NCBI RefSeq assembly: GCF_001514065.1
Contig: NZ_KQ948433.1
Location: forward strand, 270,113-314,915
Direction: 5' to 3'
DNA from: Streptomyces antibioticus
Lineage (GTDB): Bacteria; Actinomycetota; Actinomycetes; Streptomycetales; Streptomycetaceae
Length of the DNA: 44,803 nt
Below the pieces are notes generated by a model. It was given only the letters and a program-made list of their open reading frames with translations. It ran no database searches and had not been told where the DNA came from. Of the stretch, positions 8,133 through 15,542 are shown in pieces. Both the position numbers and the translations under genes were made by a program. How positions within the stretch are numbered: the first letter of the stretch is position 1; the number at the start of each line of letters is the position of its first letter.

Positions 8133-8993
8133 TCAGCCCTGGTGCGCGGGTGCCATCGCCGGCGCGGCGGTGGGCCCGGAGACGTTCTCCGGTCGGGACA
8201 GGCCTGCAAGTCGATGGGTGGTGTACACCAGCAGGGACAGGCTGACGGTCGCCAGCGCCGCGTAGACCGTGTCGTCGTCAAAGCTGTCCCAGGTGGTGTG
8301 CAGACCCACGGCGACCGCGTAGACCAGAACCAGCACCCCGACCGAACCGCGACGCCAGTGACGCTCCGCGGCCCACCACAGAGCCGCGCTCGTCAGCCCG
8401 GTCCACGCCATGTGGGCGGCCGGGCTCAACAGGCCGCGCACCACCAGCAGATGATCCACCACATGCAGGTCTCCGCCGGATTGCACGAGTTCGACGAAGG
8501 CGTATCCCATCGTCTCGAACACCGCGAAGCCCGCGCCCGACGCGACCCCGATGAGCAGGCCGTCACCGGGGGAGCGGCGCCGGATGAACAGCAGCAGGAC
8601 GAGCGGCATGACGAGTTTCGCCGCCTCCTCGATCACCCCCACGGCGACCATCGGCAGGACGTCCAGCAGGATCAGCGTCCGGTACTCCAGGAACCCGGCC
8701 GTGGTCACCCCGATGGCGCCGCCGACCAACGCCGTGACGGCCACGACGGACGATCCGACGCCGAAGTCGAGCCGCCGTCCGGCGACGAAGCTCACGAAAG
8801 CCGTCGGCACCAGGGCCGCCCCGAAGAAGAGCAGGGCCGGGACCAGATTGGGGTTCCCGGTGGAGATCAGCGCCGAGTGGATCAGCCAGAACAGCAGCAG
8901 GCCCACGGTCAGGACGGCCAGCCAGCCCCAGCGCCGGCCTACCCGGACCAGTCTGCCGTCGTCCCTGCGGACCGGGCTCTGTGTGTCGGACAC
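8133..8993 (-). CDS. PrsW-family intramembrane protease
   Basis: A 286-residue polytopic membrane protein with about eight hydrophobic segments. It carries the PrsW/CPBP-like glutamate motifs: EEAAK in one helix, FETMGY (F-E-x3-Y) in a later one, and conserved His residues in AHMAWTG and GLHTTWD. In Bacillus, PrsW cleaves an anti-sigma factor; in actinobacteria the substrates are mostly unknown. The start is a GTG at 8993, chosen because AAAGGAGG precedes it by five bases; translation from an ATG at 9125 would add 44 non-membrane residues. It is divergent from the SPW-repeat gene and FtsH, so three membrane-quality or stress genes cluster here. Confidence 0.85.
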   Translation of the reverse strand: MSDTQSPVRRDDGRLVRVGRRWGWLAVLTVGLLLFWLIHSALISTGNPNLVPALLFFGAALVPTAFVSFVAGRRLDFGVGSSVVAVTALVGGAIGVTTAGFLEYRTLILLDVLPMVAVGVIEEAAKLVMPLVLLLFIRRRSPGDGLLIGVASGAGFAVFETMGYAFVELVQSGGDLHVVDHLLVVRGLLSPAAHMAWTGLTSAALWWAAERHWRRGSVGVLVLVYAVAVGLHTTWDSFDDDTVYAALATVSLSLLVYTTHRLAGLSRPENVSGPTAAPAMAPAHQG

Positions 8994-9209
8994 GGGATCC
9001 TCCTTTCGGGAGAACGAAGTGTGCTGCGGCCGAGGGTGCCCTCTGAGGCAACGGATCACATCGCATGAACGTGTCAAAAGGGGCAGAAAGGGGGCGTAGG
9101 CCTTCTCTGGTCGGCAGCCAATCACTCACATGTGTGATGCCCCGCCTCAGGTGCCGACGACACCATGTGCGTATCCAGCCCCGGGACGGCGAGTGTGAGG
9201 AGCCCTCAG

Positions 9210-9650
9210 GTGCCAGGATTCACGCAGGAAAGGGGCGACAGCACATTCCCGCCCGACGCCTTCGAGGCACCGGCACGCCGTATCCGCGTGCTGAGCGGTC
9301 ACGATGTGGCGCTGGTCAACGGGCCCGTCTTCCTGGTCGGCCTGTTCTACGCGGTCTCCCCCTGGGTGCTTGGCTTCGCCCACACCCATCACGACCTCGC
9401 GGTGCACGACCTGGCGGTGGGCGGCGCCATCTGCCTGTTGGCCGTCGGCTTCACGGTGGCCCCTGAACGCATGACCGGGCTGAGCGGCGCGCTCAGTGTC
9501 ACCGGCCTGTGGATGGCCATATCGCCCTGGCTGGTGGGCCATGCCCCGAGCCGCGCCACCGCCGTCGGGGGAGTGGTCCTCGGCGTGCTCGCCCTGATGC
9601 TCGGCCTGGTGTCGACCGCCCTGGTCCGCCGCGCCAACCGATTCCCCTGA
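9210..9650 (+). CDS. SPW-repeat membrane protein
   Basis: A ~146-residue membrane protein with four hydrophobic segments arranged as two repeats, each containing the Ser-Pro-Trp signature (SPWVLGF and SPWLVGH). This is the SPW repeat family, of unknown function, frequent in Streptomyces and other bacteria. I prefer the GTG at 9210, which has GAGGAG seven bases upstream; the in-frame ATG at 9165 lacks a ribosome-binding site. Only 30 bp separate it from ftsH, so the two are probably co-transcribed. Confidence 0.8.
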   Translation: MPGFTQERGDSTFPPDAFEAPARRIRVLSGHDVALVNGPVFLVGLFYAVSPWVLGFAHTHHDLAVHDLAVGGAICLLAVGFTVAPERMTGLSGALSVTGLWMAISPWLVGHAPSRATAVGGVVLGVLALMLGLVSTALVRRANRFP

Positions 9651-9680
9651 CGTCCGTGCCCCGCTTGTGAGGAGAGGCCG

Positions 9681-11591
9681 ATGGCCGCACCCGTACCACC
9701 CCGCCACGACCCGCGGTCCCCCTGGCGCTCCGAGGGAGTCCCGGGCGGATCGCCCGCCCCGGACGGCCGCCGTTCCCGCAACGGCCGCCTGCTGCAAGTC
9801 CTGATCTTCCTGGCCATCTATCTGGGAACCGGCTTCCTCTACAACGGCATGCACGGCGACGGCACCACGTCCGTCGACTACACGGTCTTCACCGCCCAGC
9901 TGGACGCTGGCAACGTCAAAACGGTCTACTCACGCGGCTCACAGATCCAGGGCACCCTGAAGCAGGCTCGCAAGGTGCCCGGCAGCACGCAGGACACGAC
10001 GTACGTCCACTTCAATACGTACAAGCCCGCCTTCGCCGACAACGACCAGTTGTGGAGGGAGATCGAGCAGAAGAAGGTGTCGGTCTCCGCCTCGCCGGTC
10101 GCGCAAGGACCCGGGCTGGGGCAGTCGCTGCTGGTGTCGCTGCTGCCGACCGCGCTGCTGATCGGGGTGTGGGTGTTCGTGGCCCGCAAGGCGGGCGGCA
10201 TGAGCGGCGTACTGGGCCGTAAGCCGCCCAAGCCGGTCGAGGCGGAGCAGGAGCGCACGAGCTTCGCCGACGTGGCCGGCATCGACGAGGTGCAGGACGA
10301 ACTCAACGACGTCGTCGACTTCCTCAAGCGCCCCGACGCCTACCGCAGCATGGGCGCCAAGATGCCGCGCGGCGTGCTGCTGGCCGGTCCGCCCGGCACC
10401 GGCAAGACGCTGCTCGCGCGGGCGGTCGCGGGAGAAGCAGGGGTCCCCTTCTTCTCCGCCTCCGCCTCCGAGTTCATCGAGATGATCGTCGGCGTCGGCG
10501 CGTCCCGGGTGCGGGAGCTGTTCGCCGAGGCGCGCAAGGTGGCCCCGTCGATCGTCTTCATCGACGAGATCGACACCATCGGGCGGGCCCGCACCGGCTC
10601 CTCGGTCGGCGGCCATGACGAGCGCGAACAGACCCTCAACCAGATCCTCACCGAGATGGACGGCTTCTCCGCCTCCGAGGGTGTCATCGTCATCGCCGCC
10701 ACCAACCGCGCCGAGATCCTCGATGCGGCGCTGACCCGCCCCGGCCGCTTCGACCGGGTGGTGACTGTCTCCCCTCCGGACCGCACGGGCCGCGAGGCCA
10801 TCCTGCGGATCCACACCCGCTCCATGCCGCTCGCCCCGGACGTCGACCTCGCCCAGGTCGCCAAAACCACCCCGGGCATGACCGGCGCCGAACTCGCCAA
10901 CCTCGCCAACGAGGCCGCCCTCCTCGCGGTCAAGCGAGACCAGACCCGCGTCACGCGGCACGACCTCTCCGACGCCTTGGAGAAGGTCCAACTGGGCGCC
11001 GAACGCCCGCTGGTGATGCCCGAGGAGGAACGCCGCCGCACGGCGTACCACGAGAGCGGACACGCCCTCCTCGGCATGCTCCAGCCGGGCGCCGACCCCG
11101 TCCGCAAGATCACCATCGTGCCGCGCGGCAGAGCGCTGGGCGTGACCCTGTCGACGCCGGACGCCGACAAGTACGCGTACACCGAGGAGTACTTGCGTGG
11201 CCGGATCATCGGCGCGCTCGGCGGCATGGCCGCGGAACAGGTCGTCTACGGCGTGATCACGACCGGCGCCGAGAACGACCTCGAACAGGTCACCAGCATC
11301 GCGCGCGGCATGGTCGCCCGGTGGGGCATGAGCGAACGGGTGGGCCGGCTGTCCGCGCTTCCCAACGACGCCCAGCAGGCCTACGGGCTGGCCGCCGCCC
11401 CGCAGACCCTCGACGTCATCGACGGCGAGATGCACCGGATCGTCGACGAGTGCTACGAGGAGGCCTGCCGCAAGCTCCGCGACCACCGCGGCCAGTTGGA
11501 CGCCCTCGCGCACGCCCTGCTGGAACACGAGACCTTGGATGAGGCGGACGCCTATCGCATCGCCGGGGTCATGTCCCTCATGAAGGACTGA
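9681..11591 (+). CDS. ftsH: ATP-dependent zinc metalloprotease FtsH
   Basis: A 636-residue membrane-anchored AAA+ protease that degrades misfolded and regulatory membrane proteins. Order: N-terminal transmembrane helix (VLIFLAIYLGTGFLY), periplasmic-type domain, second helix around residue 150 (LVSLLPTALLIGVWVFVA), AAA domain with Walker A GPPGTGKT, Walker B IVFIDEID and the second region of homology (ATNRAEILDAALTRPGRFDR), then the M41 peptidase with zinc motif HESGH. All catalytic residues are present. GAGGAG precedes the start. The primary ftsH of Streptomyces normally sits by hpt/folE, so this is probably an additional paralogue (inference). Confidence 0.96.
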   Translation: MAAPVPPRHDPRSPWRSEGVPGGSPAPDGRRSRNGRLLQVLIFLAIYLGTGFLYNGMHGDGTTSVDYTVFTAQLDAGNVKTVYSRGSQIQGTLKQARKVPGSTQDTTYVHFNTYKPAFADNDQLWREIEQKKVSVSASPVAQGPGLGQSLLVSLLPTALLIGVWVFVARKAGGMSGVLGRKPPKPVEAEQERTSFADVAGIDEVQDELNDVVDFLKRPDAYRSMGAKMPRGVLLAGPPGTGKTLLARAVAGEAGVPFFSASASEFIEMIVGVGASRVRELFAEARKVAPSIVFIDEIDTIGRARTGSSVGGHDEREQTLNQILTEMDGFSASEGVIVIAATNRAEILDAALTRPGRFDRVVTVSPPDRTGREAILRIHTRSMPLAPDVDLAQVAKTTPGMTGAELANLANEAALLAVKRDQTRVTRHDLSDALEKVQLGAERPLVMPEEERRRTAYHESGHALLGMLQPGADPVRKITIVPRGRALGVTLSTPDADKYAYTEEYLRGRIIGALGGMAAEQVVYGVITTGAENDLEQVTSIARGMVARWGMSERVGRLSALPNDAQQAYGLAAAPQTLDVIDGEMHRIVDECYEEACRKLRDHRGQLDALAHALLEHETLDEADAYRIAGVMSLMKD

Positions 11592-11747
11592 GCGCGGTCG
11601 ATCCCCCTCCTGGGCGCACTGTCAAGTCACCAAGGTGTTCTTTCAAGTCAAATGACTGATGCGTGCTCCCGGACTGGATGTGACAGTCAGGTCAGTGGTG
11701 GGGCGCGGTGGGCGAGCCGCCGGGTCCGGGGGGAAGGAACCTGCGCG

Positions 11748-12722
11748 ATGAGGTCGATCGCCGGCGATTGGGGAAACGTCTTCGACGTCATACGGCAGCC
11801 CGTCTGGGCCGTGGACGCCGCGCACGTCGTGCGCTACGCCAACCCGGCGGCTGCCGAAGCCATGGGATACGGCGACCCCTCCGAACTGCTGGGGCTCGAC
11901 GGCCGCCCGTCCTCCGCTGCCGACCTCGACCGGCCCGGCCGCGGCGCCCTCGCCCGGAGCGACGGCTCGCTGCTGCCGGTCGAGTGGGCCCTGCTGCCGC
12001 TGCCCGGAGCGGTCGACGACGCGGCCCTGTACGTCTTCCACCCGCTCGGCGCCGAGCCGCCCCTCGGCGGGCGCCGCTTGGAGGAGAAGCGACCGCCGTA
12101 CCGGGGCCTCGCGCACCGGCAGGCGGAGCGGGAACGCCACCACGCCGAAATCCTCCAGCACCAGGTGCAGGAAGGGATGGTCAGGGCGCTGCTCGGGTTG
12201 AACATGGCCCGCGAGCAGCTGACCACTGCCCCGGCGCAGGCGGTGGGCCTGCTGAGCGACGCGGTCCGTGACACCGGGGAGGCGCTGGCCACCGTTCGGG
12301 AGGTTACCGACGCCCTATGCCCCGGCGCCCTGCGCGCCGGAGGACTGCCCGCGGCGCTCGCCGCCCTCGCCCGGCGTCGGCCCGGTCGTACGACCGTCTC
12401 GGACAGCCTCTCCGGACGGCTGCCCGAGCTGGTCGAGACCCACGTGTACCTCCTTGTCGCGGAGGTCGTGGAGAAGGCGGTGGACCACGGTCACGCCGAC
12501 CACGTCCACGTCACCGCCGACTTCGGCCCCGACGGCCCGGACGGCACCGGACTGGTGGTCACCGTAGCGGACGACGGAACGCAACCCGCGGCGGACCCGG
12601 ACCTGTGCGCTCTGCGTGAGCGGATGGCAGCCCTCGGCGGCACTCTGACGGTACGGCACATCCCCGGCACCGGGAGCACGGTCATTGCGACCGTCCCGCT
12701 GGACCCCGCAGGCACCGCCTGA
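11748..12722 (+). CDS. PAS-domain protein with degenerate histidine-kinase core
   Basis: A 324-residue cytoplasmic protein. Residues about 10-100 form a PAS domain (FDVIRQPVWAVDAAHVVRYA, and EAMGYGDPSELLGLDG). Residues about 125-215 look like the HisKA_3 dimerisation region, and about 235-320 like a GHKL ATPase. Both are altered: where NarL-type kinases have E-L-H-D there is I-L-Q-H, the N-box Asn position reads Lys (EVVEKAVDHG), and the G1 box is DDGTQ instead of DxGxG. It may be a non-canonical sensor or binding partner instead of an active kinase. The start at 11748 follows GGGGGAAGGAAC; an earlier ATG at 11652 is possible. Confidence 0.7.
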   Translation: MRSIAGDWGNVFDVIRQPVWAVDAAHVVRYANPAAAEAMGYGDPSELLGLDGRPSSAADLDRPGRGALARSDGSLLPVEWALLPLPGAVDDAALYVFHPLGAEPPLGGRRLEEKRPPYRGLAHRQAERERHHAEILQHQVQEGMVRALLGLNMAREQLTTAPAQAVGLLSDAVRDTGEALATVREVTDALCPGALRAGGLPAALAALARRRPGRTTVSDSLSGRLPELVETHVYLLVAEVVEKAVDHGHADHVHVTADFGPDGPDGTGLVVTVADDGTQPAADPDLCALRERMAALGGTLTVRHIPGTGSTVIATVPLDPAGTA

Positions 12723-13067
12723 GGAGCCGGGCGGGGAAGGCGGCACGGCGCGCTGCTTGAGGGCGGGGCAGTGCGGCGGCGCCGCTCAAGAGGCGGGCCG
12801 GGTGACGGCGTCGCGTCCGGAGCGGGCCTGGTCAGCTGAACCTGTTGGTCCGGCCCGGCCTCAGGGCCGCGTGCGGCATCGGCCTGCTGGCTTGCCGCGC
12901 CGCGCCGTCCGTGCCCTTCAGCGTCCGTGTCACAGGTCTCAGGTGTCCCAGCGGAGCATCAGCTACACCCCTGATCAGGTCAAGTCGGTCTAATTGCCTA
13001 CGGGAAAATGCGCCGGCTGCGTGGATCGAACCGAGCAAGCCGCACGAGTGGATGGCGCAGGGGCTGC
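12723..13067. other. Intergenic region left of the replicon-like element
   Basis: About 345 bases between two convergent genes. A CTTGAG/CTCAAG inverted pair around 12757-12791 and GC-rich palindromic patches could serve as terminators. A run around 13020-13040 weakly resembles a tRNA T-loop on the minus strand, but no tRNA folds around it. No gene is seen. Confidence 0.35.
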
Positions 13068-13640
13068 TCAGGCCGCGAACCCGACGTTGGTGACGTACTC
13101 GTACTGACCCCACTGAGAGCCCAGGTCCACGATCTGGTCGACCCAGGCGTCGTCCAAGGCCTGGAGGTTGTCCGCGGCCCAGGCCTCGACGATGCGGTCC
13201 CAGTGGCGGATGTTGAGGGTGCGGAACTCCACCACGCGCTGTCGGGGACGGGGGACCTGCGACTGGTTGAGGGGGTGGATCTCGACGCGGGTGCCGCGGC
13301 CCTCGCGGTTGAGGCGGGCCAGGAGGTAGCGGGCGGTGTTGTGGCGGCGGACAGTGCGGTAGGCCTGCTCGATGCGGTCGAGGTTCTTCTTGGACGGGCT
13401 GCGCTTGCCGTCCAGCCAGGCCTTCAGGGTGCGGTCTGTGACCGTCAGGCCCGCGGCGCGGGCGGCGGCGCGGGCGTGGTCGGTGCGGGTGAGGTAGTGC
13501 AGACGGGCCAGCAGACCACGCTTGGCGGTGATGGGGGTGGCGATGTACCCGGCAAGGGCGTCCAGGCGGCGGGCGACGGCCTCATGGCCCTTGATGCCAC
13601 GGGCGCCGTACAGGCCGAACTCGTTAGTGCGCTCCGGCAT
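13068..13640 (-). CDS. HTH-type DNA-binding protein of unknown function
   Basis: A 190-residue basic protein I cannot place in a named family with certainty. Its centre (about residues 65-95) reads as a helix-turn-helix: VTDRTLKAWLDGKRSPSKKNLDRIEQAYRTV split as two helices, reminiscent of the HTH in Streptomyces telomere terminal proteins (Tpg) and of phage/plasmid repressors. The C-terminal ~90 residues (VVEFRTLNIRHWDRIVEAW and following) are a separate, Trp-containing alpha/beta region. AGGAG lies five bases before the start. It is transcribed away from the 800-bp iteron region and the prim-pol gene, which suggests, as inference, an initiator, copy-control or repressor protein that binds the iterons. 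Confidence 0.65.
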   Translation of the reverse strand: MPERTNEFGLYGARGIKGHEAVARRLDALAGYIATPITAKRGLLARLHYLTRTDHARAAARAAGLTVTDRTLKAWLDGKRSPSKKNLDRIEQAYRTVRRHNTARYLLARLNREGRGTRVEIHPLNQSQVPRPRQRVVEFRTLNIRHWDRIVEAWAADNLQALDDAWVDQIVDLGSQWGQYEYVTNVGFAA

Positions 13641-14113
13641 TTCCTCTCCTAGCTCGCCCGGCGTCCTTGCTCGCCCGGGTTTCCCGCAGGAGATCAGTAT
13701 GGGCCAGGAGGGGAAGAAGGTGGCCGTACGGGGTAGCGGTGTTGCCGCTTGGCCCGAAACCGGGGCTGCGGGGCTTGGGTCGCTTCGGTCCGCTCTCAGT
13801 CGCTGCCAAGAAGGCCCAGTTCAGGGAGGCTTCGGGGGAAACAGCGACTGAAGCGATTGAAATCCGAAGATGTGCGAAGGAATCGGCGCGCGCACCGCTG
13901 CTTTTCGGACGGGCAGGCTCCGCCCGGCTTCAGGTCGGATGCAGAGTCGCTTGAGTCGCTTCGGTAGCTGGGCCCGCGAGCGGCGTGGGCTTCGGTCGCT
14001 GACCTCCGATCGGCCCGAGGAGTGGCCAGCGACTGAAGTCCAGCTACCGAAGCAGGTTCGGTAGCTACTCAGTCGCTGGGAAGAAAAGCCTGGTCAAGTG
14101 GGATGCGTCCCGG

Positions 14114-14238
14114 AAAACAGCGACTGAAGCGACTCAAGGTCCAGGTATATGGAGACATTGGCGTGTGCGTGCGTGCGTGTGCGTGTGCGCGTGTGCGCGT
14201 CATATATTCAGTCGCTCAGTCGCTTCAGTCGCTGTTTT
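14114..14238. repeat. Perfect 21-bp inverted repeat flanking an 83-bp core
   Basis: The left arm 14114-14134 (starting AAAACAGCGACTGAAGCGAC) and the right arm 14218-14238 are exact reverse complements, each containing two iterons. The 83-bp interval holds TATATG on one side, CATATATT on the other and the alternating purine-pyrimidine tract between. The symmetry suggests a bidirectional origin core or a large protein-bound loop. Confidence 0.75.
14161..14200 (+). repeat. Alternating purine-pyrimidine (GT/GC) tract
   Basis: Forty bases of uninterrupted purine-pyrimidine alternation made of GT and GC steps, beginning GCGTGTGCGTGCGTGCGTGT. Such runs can adopt left-handed Z-DNA under negative supercoiling. 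It sits in the middle of the 21-bp inverted repeat and is unlike anything else in the window. Confidence 0.85.
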
Positions 14239-14358
14239 GGTCTCTCCACCGCCTCTGACCTGCTGGTTTATCCGAGCGACTGAACAGCTACCGAAGCTGC
14301 CTCAGTCGCTGGGTCGCTCCTCGTCCAGTAGCTGGCCCCAGCTCGAATCGAATCTTTG

Positions 14359-14367
14359 TTTTCCACA
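14359..14367 (+). promoter_or_regulatory. DnaA-box-like site
   Basis: TTTTCCACA, one base from the Streptomyces DnaA box TTGTCCACA and from the E. coli TTATCCACA, 78 bp before the prim-pol start. Only one copy was seen, so this is suggestive only. Confidence 0.4.
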
Positions 14368-14444
14368 GGGGACTCTCCGCCCCCACTTGCTTCGCTAGGC
14401 TGTTCCGGTCGCTCAGTCGCTTCGGTCGCTGGTGGGGGGTGCGC

Positions 14445-15542
14445 ATGGCCTCTGAGCTGCACAACTGGCGTAGCTACTCATCTGTGTCCGCCCCGCTCAC
14501 GGGCGCGCTGATGACAGCTCGGTGGTGTGCCAGCCGCGGATGGCCCGTCCATCCACTGGCCCCGGGGCGCAAGACCCCCGCGGGCAACTGCGAGGACTGC
14601 CGACGCCCCGGCCATCACCACACGGGCTGCGGCTGCCCGGCCGCGGGCCGCTGGTGCCACGGATTCCACGCCGCCACCCTCGACTTCGCCCGCATCGAGC
14701 GCTGGTGGGGCGCCAACTCCGGCTTCGGCGTCGGCATCTCCTGCGGGCCCGCGAACCTGCTGGTCATCGACATCGACGCGCACGAACGCCAACTGCCGGG
14801 CCGGGACCGGCTCTTACCGGGCATCGGCATCGCCGACAGCATCGACCTGACCGGGCTCGCCAACGGCTTCCACACCATCGGCGTGCTGGCCGCCCTGCGC
14901 GGCTTTCCCAGCCCCGCCGACGACGAGACCACCCTGCGCGTGCGGACCCCCTCGGGCGGGCTGCACGTCTGGTACCGGGCCCACAGCGGGCACCGCTGGC
15001 AGTGCTCCACCGGCTCCGGCGTCCGCGCGCTGGCCTGGCAGGTCGACGTACGGGCGCACGGCGGGTACATCGTCGCCCCCGGCACCGTGACCGACGCGGG
15101 CGTCTACGAGCCTGTGGGCCCCGCCCGCGAACCCGCGCCGCTGCCCGACTGGCTGGCCCGCGAACTGGAGCGCACGGGCCATCTGCCGCCCGCGTACGTC
15201 CCCGCGCCCCGACCGGTCCCCCCGCGGGCCCGGCAGGCCGTCCTGGCCGCAGGGGGCGGCGAGGGCGCCGCAGGCAGGATCCTGGCCGCGCTGCTCGCGG
15301 AGGTGGCCGGCTGTGCCGCCGTGGCCGAAGGAGCCGCGTTCTCGGAGAAGTTGAACCGGGCCGCCTTCACCGCGGGCGGGCTGGTGGCCGGTGGGCAGCT
15401 CGCCGCGGACGAGGCCGAGCACGCCCTCAAGGAAGCCGCCGAACACGCCAGACCGGGCCAGGAACGCCGCTACACGGCCATCATCCGCAGCGGGCTCAAC
15501 GCCGGCCGCACCCGTCCACTGCTGCCGGGAGGTCGCGCATGA
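14445..15542 (+). CDS. Bifunctional DNA primase/polymerase (prim-pol)
   Basis: A 365-residue protein whose first ~200 residues are an archaeo-eukaryotic primase-polymerase domain as in phage, plasmid and AICE replication proteins. The metal-binding pair is D109-x-D111 (VIDIDAH), preceded by WWG..SGFGVGISCG and followed by a GGLHVWY strand. Residues 49-71 hold several Cys/His (CEDC, CGC, CH) that could bind zinc. The C-terminal ~120 residues are helical. It should make primers and extend them at the adjacent origin. Codon 124 is TTA (14814-14816), so translation depends on bldA tRNA. The stop overlaps the next start (ATGA). The ATG at 14445 follows GGTGGGGGG. Confidence 0.9.
   Translation: MASELHNWRSYSSVSAPLTGALMTARWCASRGWPVHPLAPGRKTPAGNCEDCRRPGHHHTGCGCPAAGRWCHGFHAATLDFARIERWWGANSGFGVGISCGPANLLVIDIDAHERQLPGRDRLLPGIGIADSIDLTGLANGFHTIGVLAALRGFPSPADDETTLRVRTPSGGLHVWYRAHSGHRWQCSTGSGVRALAWQVDVRAHGGYIVAPGTVTDAGVYEPVGPAREPAPLPDWLARELERTGHLPPAYVPAPRPVPPRARQAVLAAGGGEGAAGRILAALLAEVAGCAAVAEGAAFSEKLNRAAFTAGGLVAGGQLAADEAEHALKEAAEHARPGQERRYTAIIRSGLNAGRTRPLLPGGRA

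Larger units (their letters stand above)
13798..14430. repeat. Iteron array (AGTCGCT / AGCGACT)
   Basis: Fourteen exact copies of AGTCGCT, in both orientations, begin at 13798, 13843, 13945, 13954, 14028, 14071, 14119, 14128, 14210, 14218, 14227, 14275, 14304 and 14415, with further one-base variants GGTCGCT (13778, 13994, 14407, 14424). Pairs are often 9 bp apart (13945/13954, 14119/14128, 14218/14227). Copies are commonly followed by T or C and TCAG/TCGG, giving a longer consensus CAGTCGCTTCRGT. Confidence 0.85.
13641..14444. other. Putative replication origin region
   Basis: About 800 bases without a gene, between a divergent HTH protein and the prim-pol gene. It holds 14 exact iterons, a second short repeat (CGGTAGCT/AGCTACCG, 13962, 14043, 14059, 14286), a perfect 21-bp inverted repeat, a 40-bp alternating purine-pyrimidine tract, AT-richer patches (TATATG and CATATATT either side of that tract) and a DnaA-box-like site. 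Open frames across it are repeat-encoded (Cys/Val/Ala runs) and are not genes. Iterons plus replication enzymes next door are the usual layout of plasmid or phage origins. Confidence 0.65.

Noticed and set aside
13015-13045. tRNA-like T-loop sequence on the minus strand left of the replicon-like element, as a possible attachment site
   Set aside because: The stem bases do not pair and no anticodon or D arm can be found; no matching direct repeat was seen at the right edge near 17.5 kb.
13068-13640. Telomere terminal protein (Tpg)
   Set aside because: Only the HTH segment is reminiscent; the C-terminal half does not match what I recall of Tpg, and there is no tap gene or telomere-like palindrome array nearby.
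14165-14398. 77-codon frame in the iteron region
   Set aside because: It encodes repeat-derived Cys/Val/Ala and Ser runs and lies inside the origin-like repeats, with no ribosome-binding site.
13798-14430. CRISPR array
   Set aside because: The repeats are 7-8 bp, in both orientations and irregularly spaced, with no cas gene nearby; iterons fit better.
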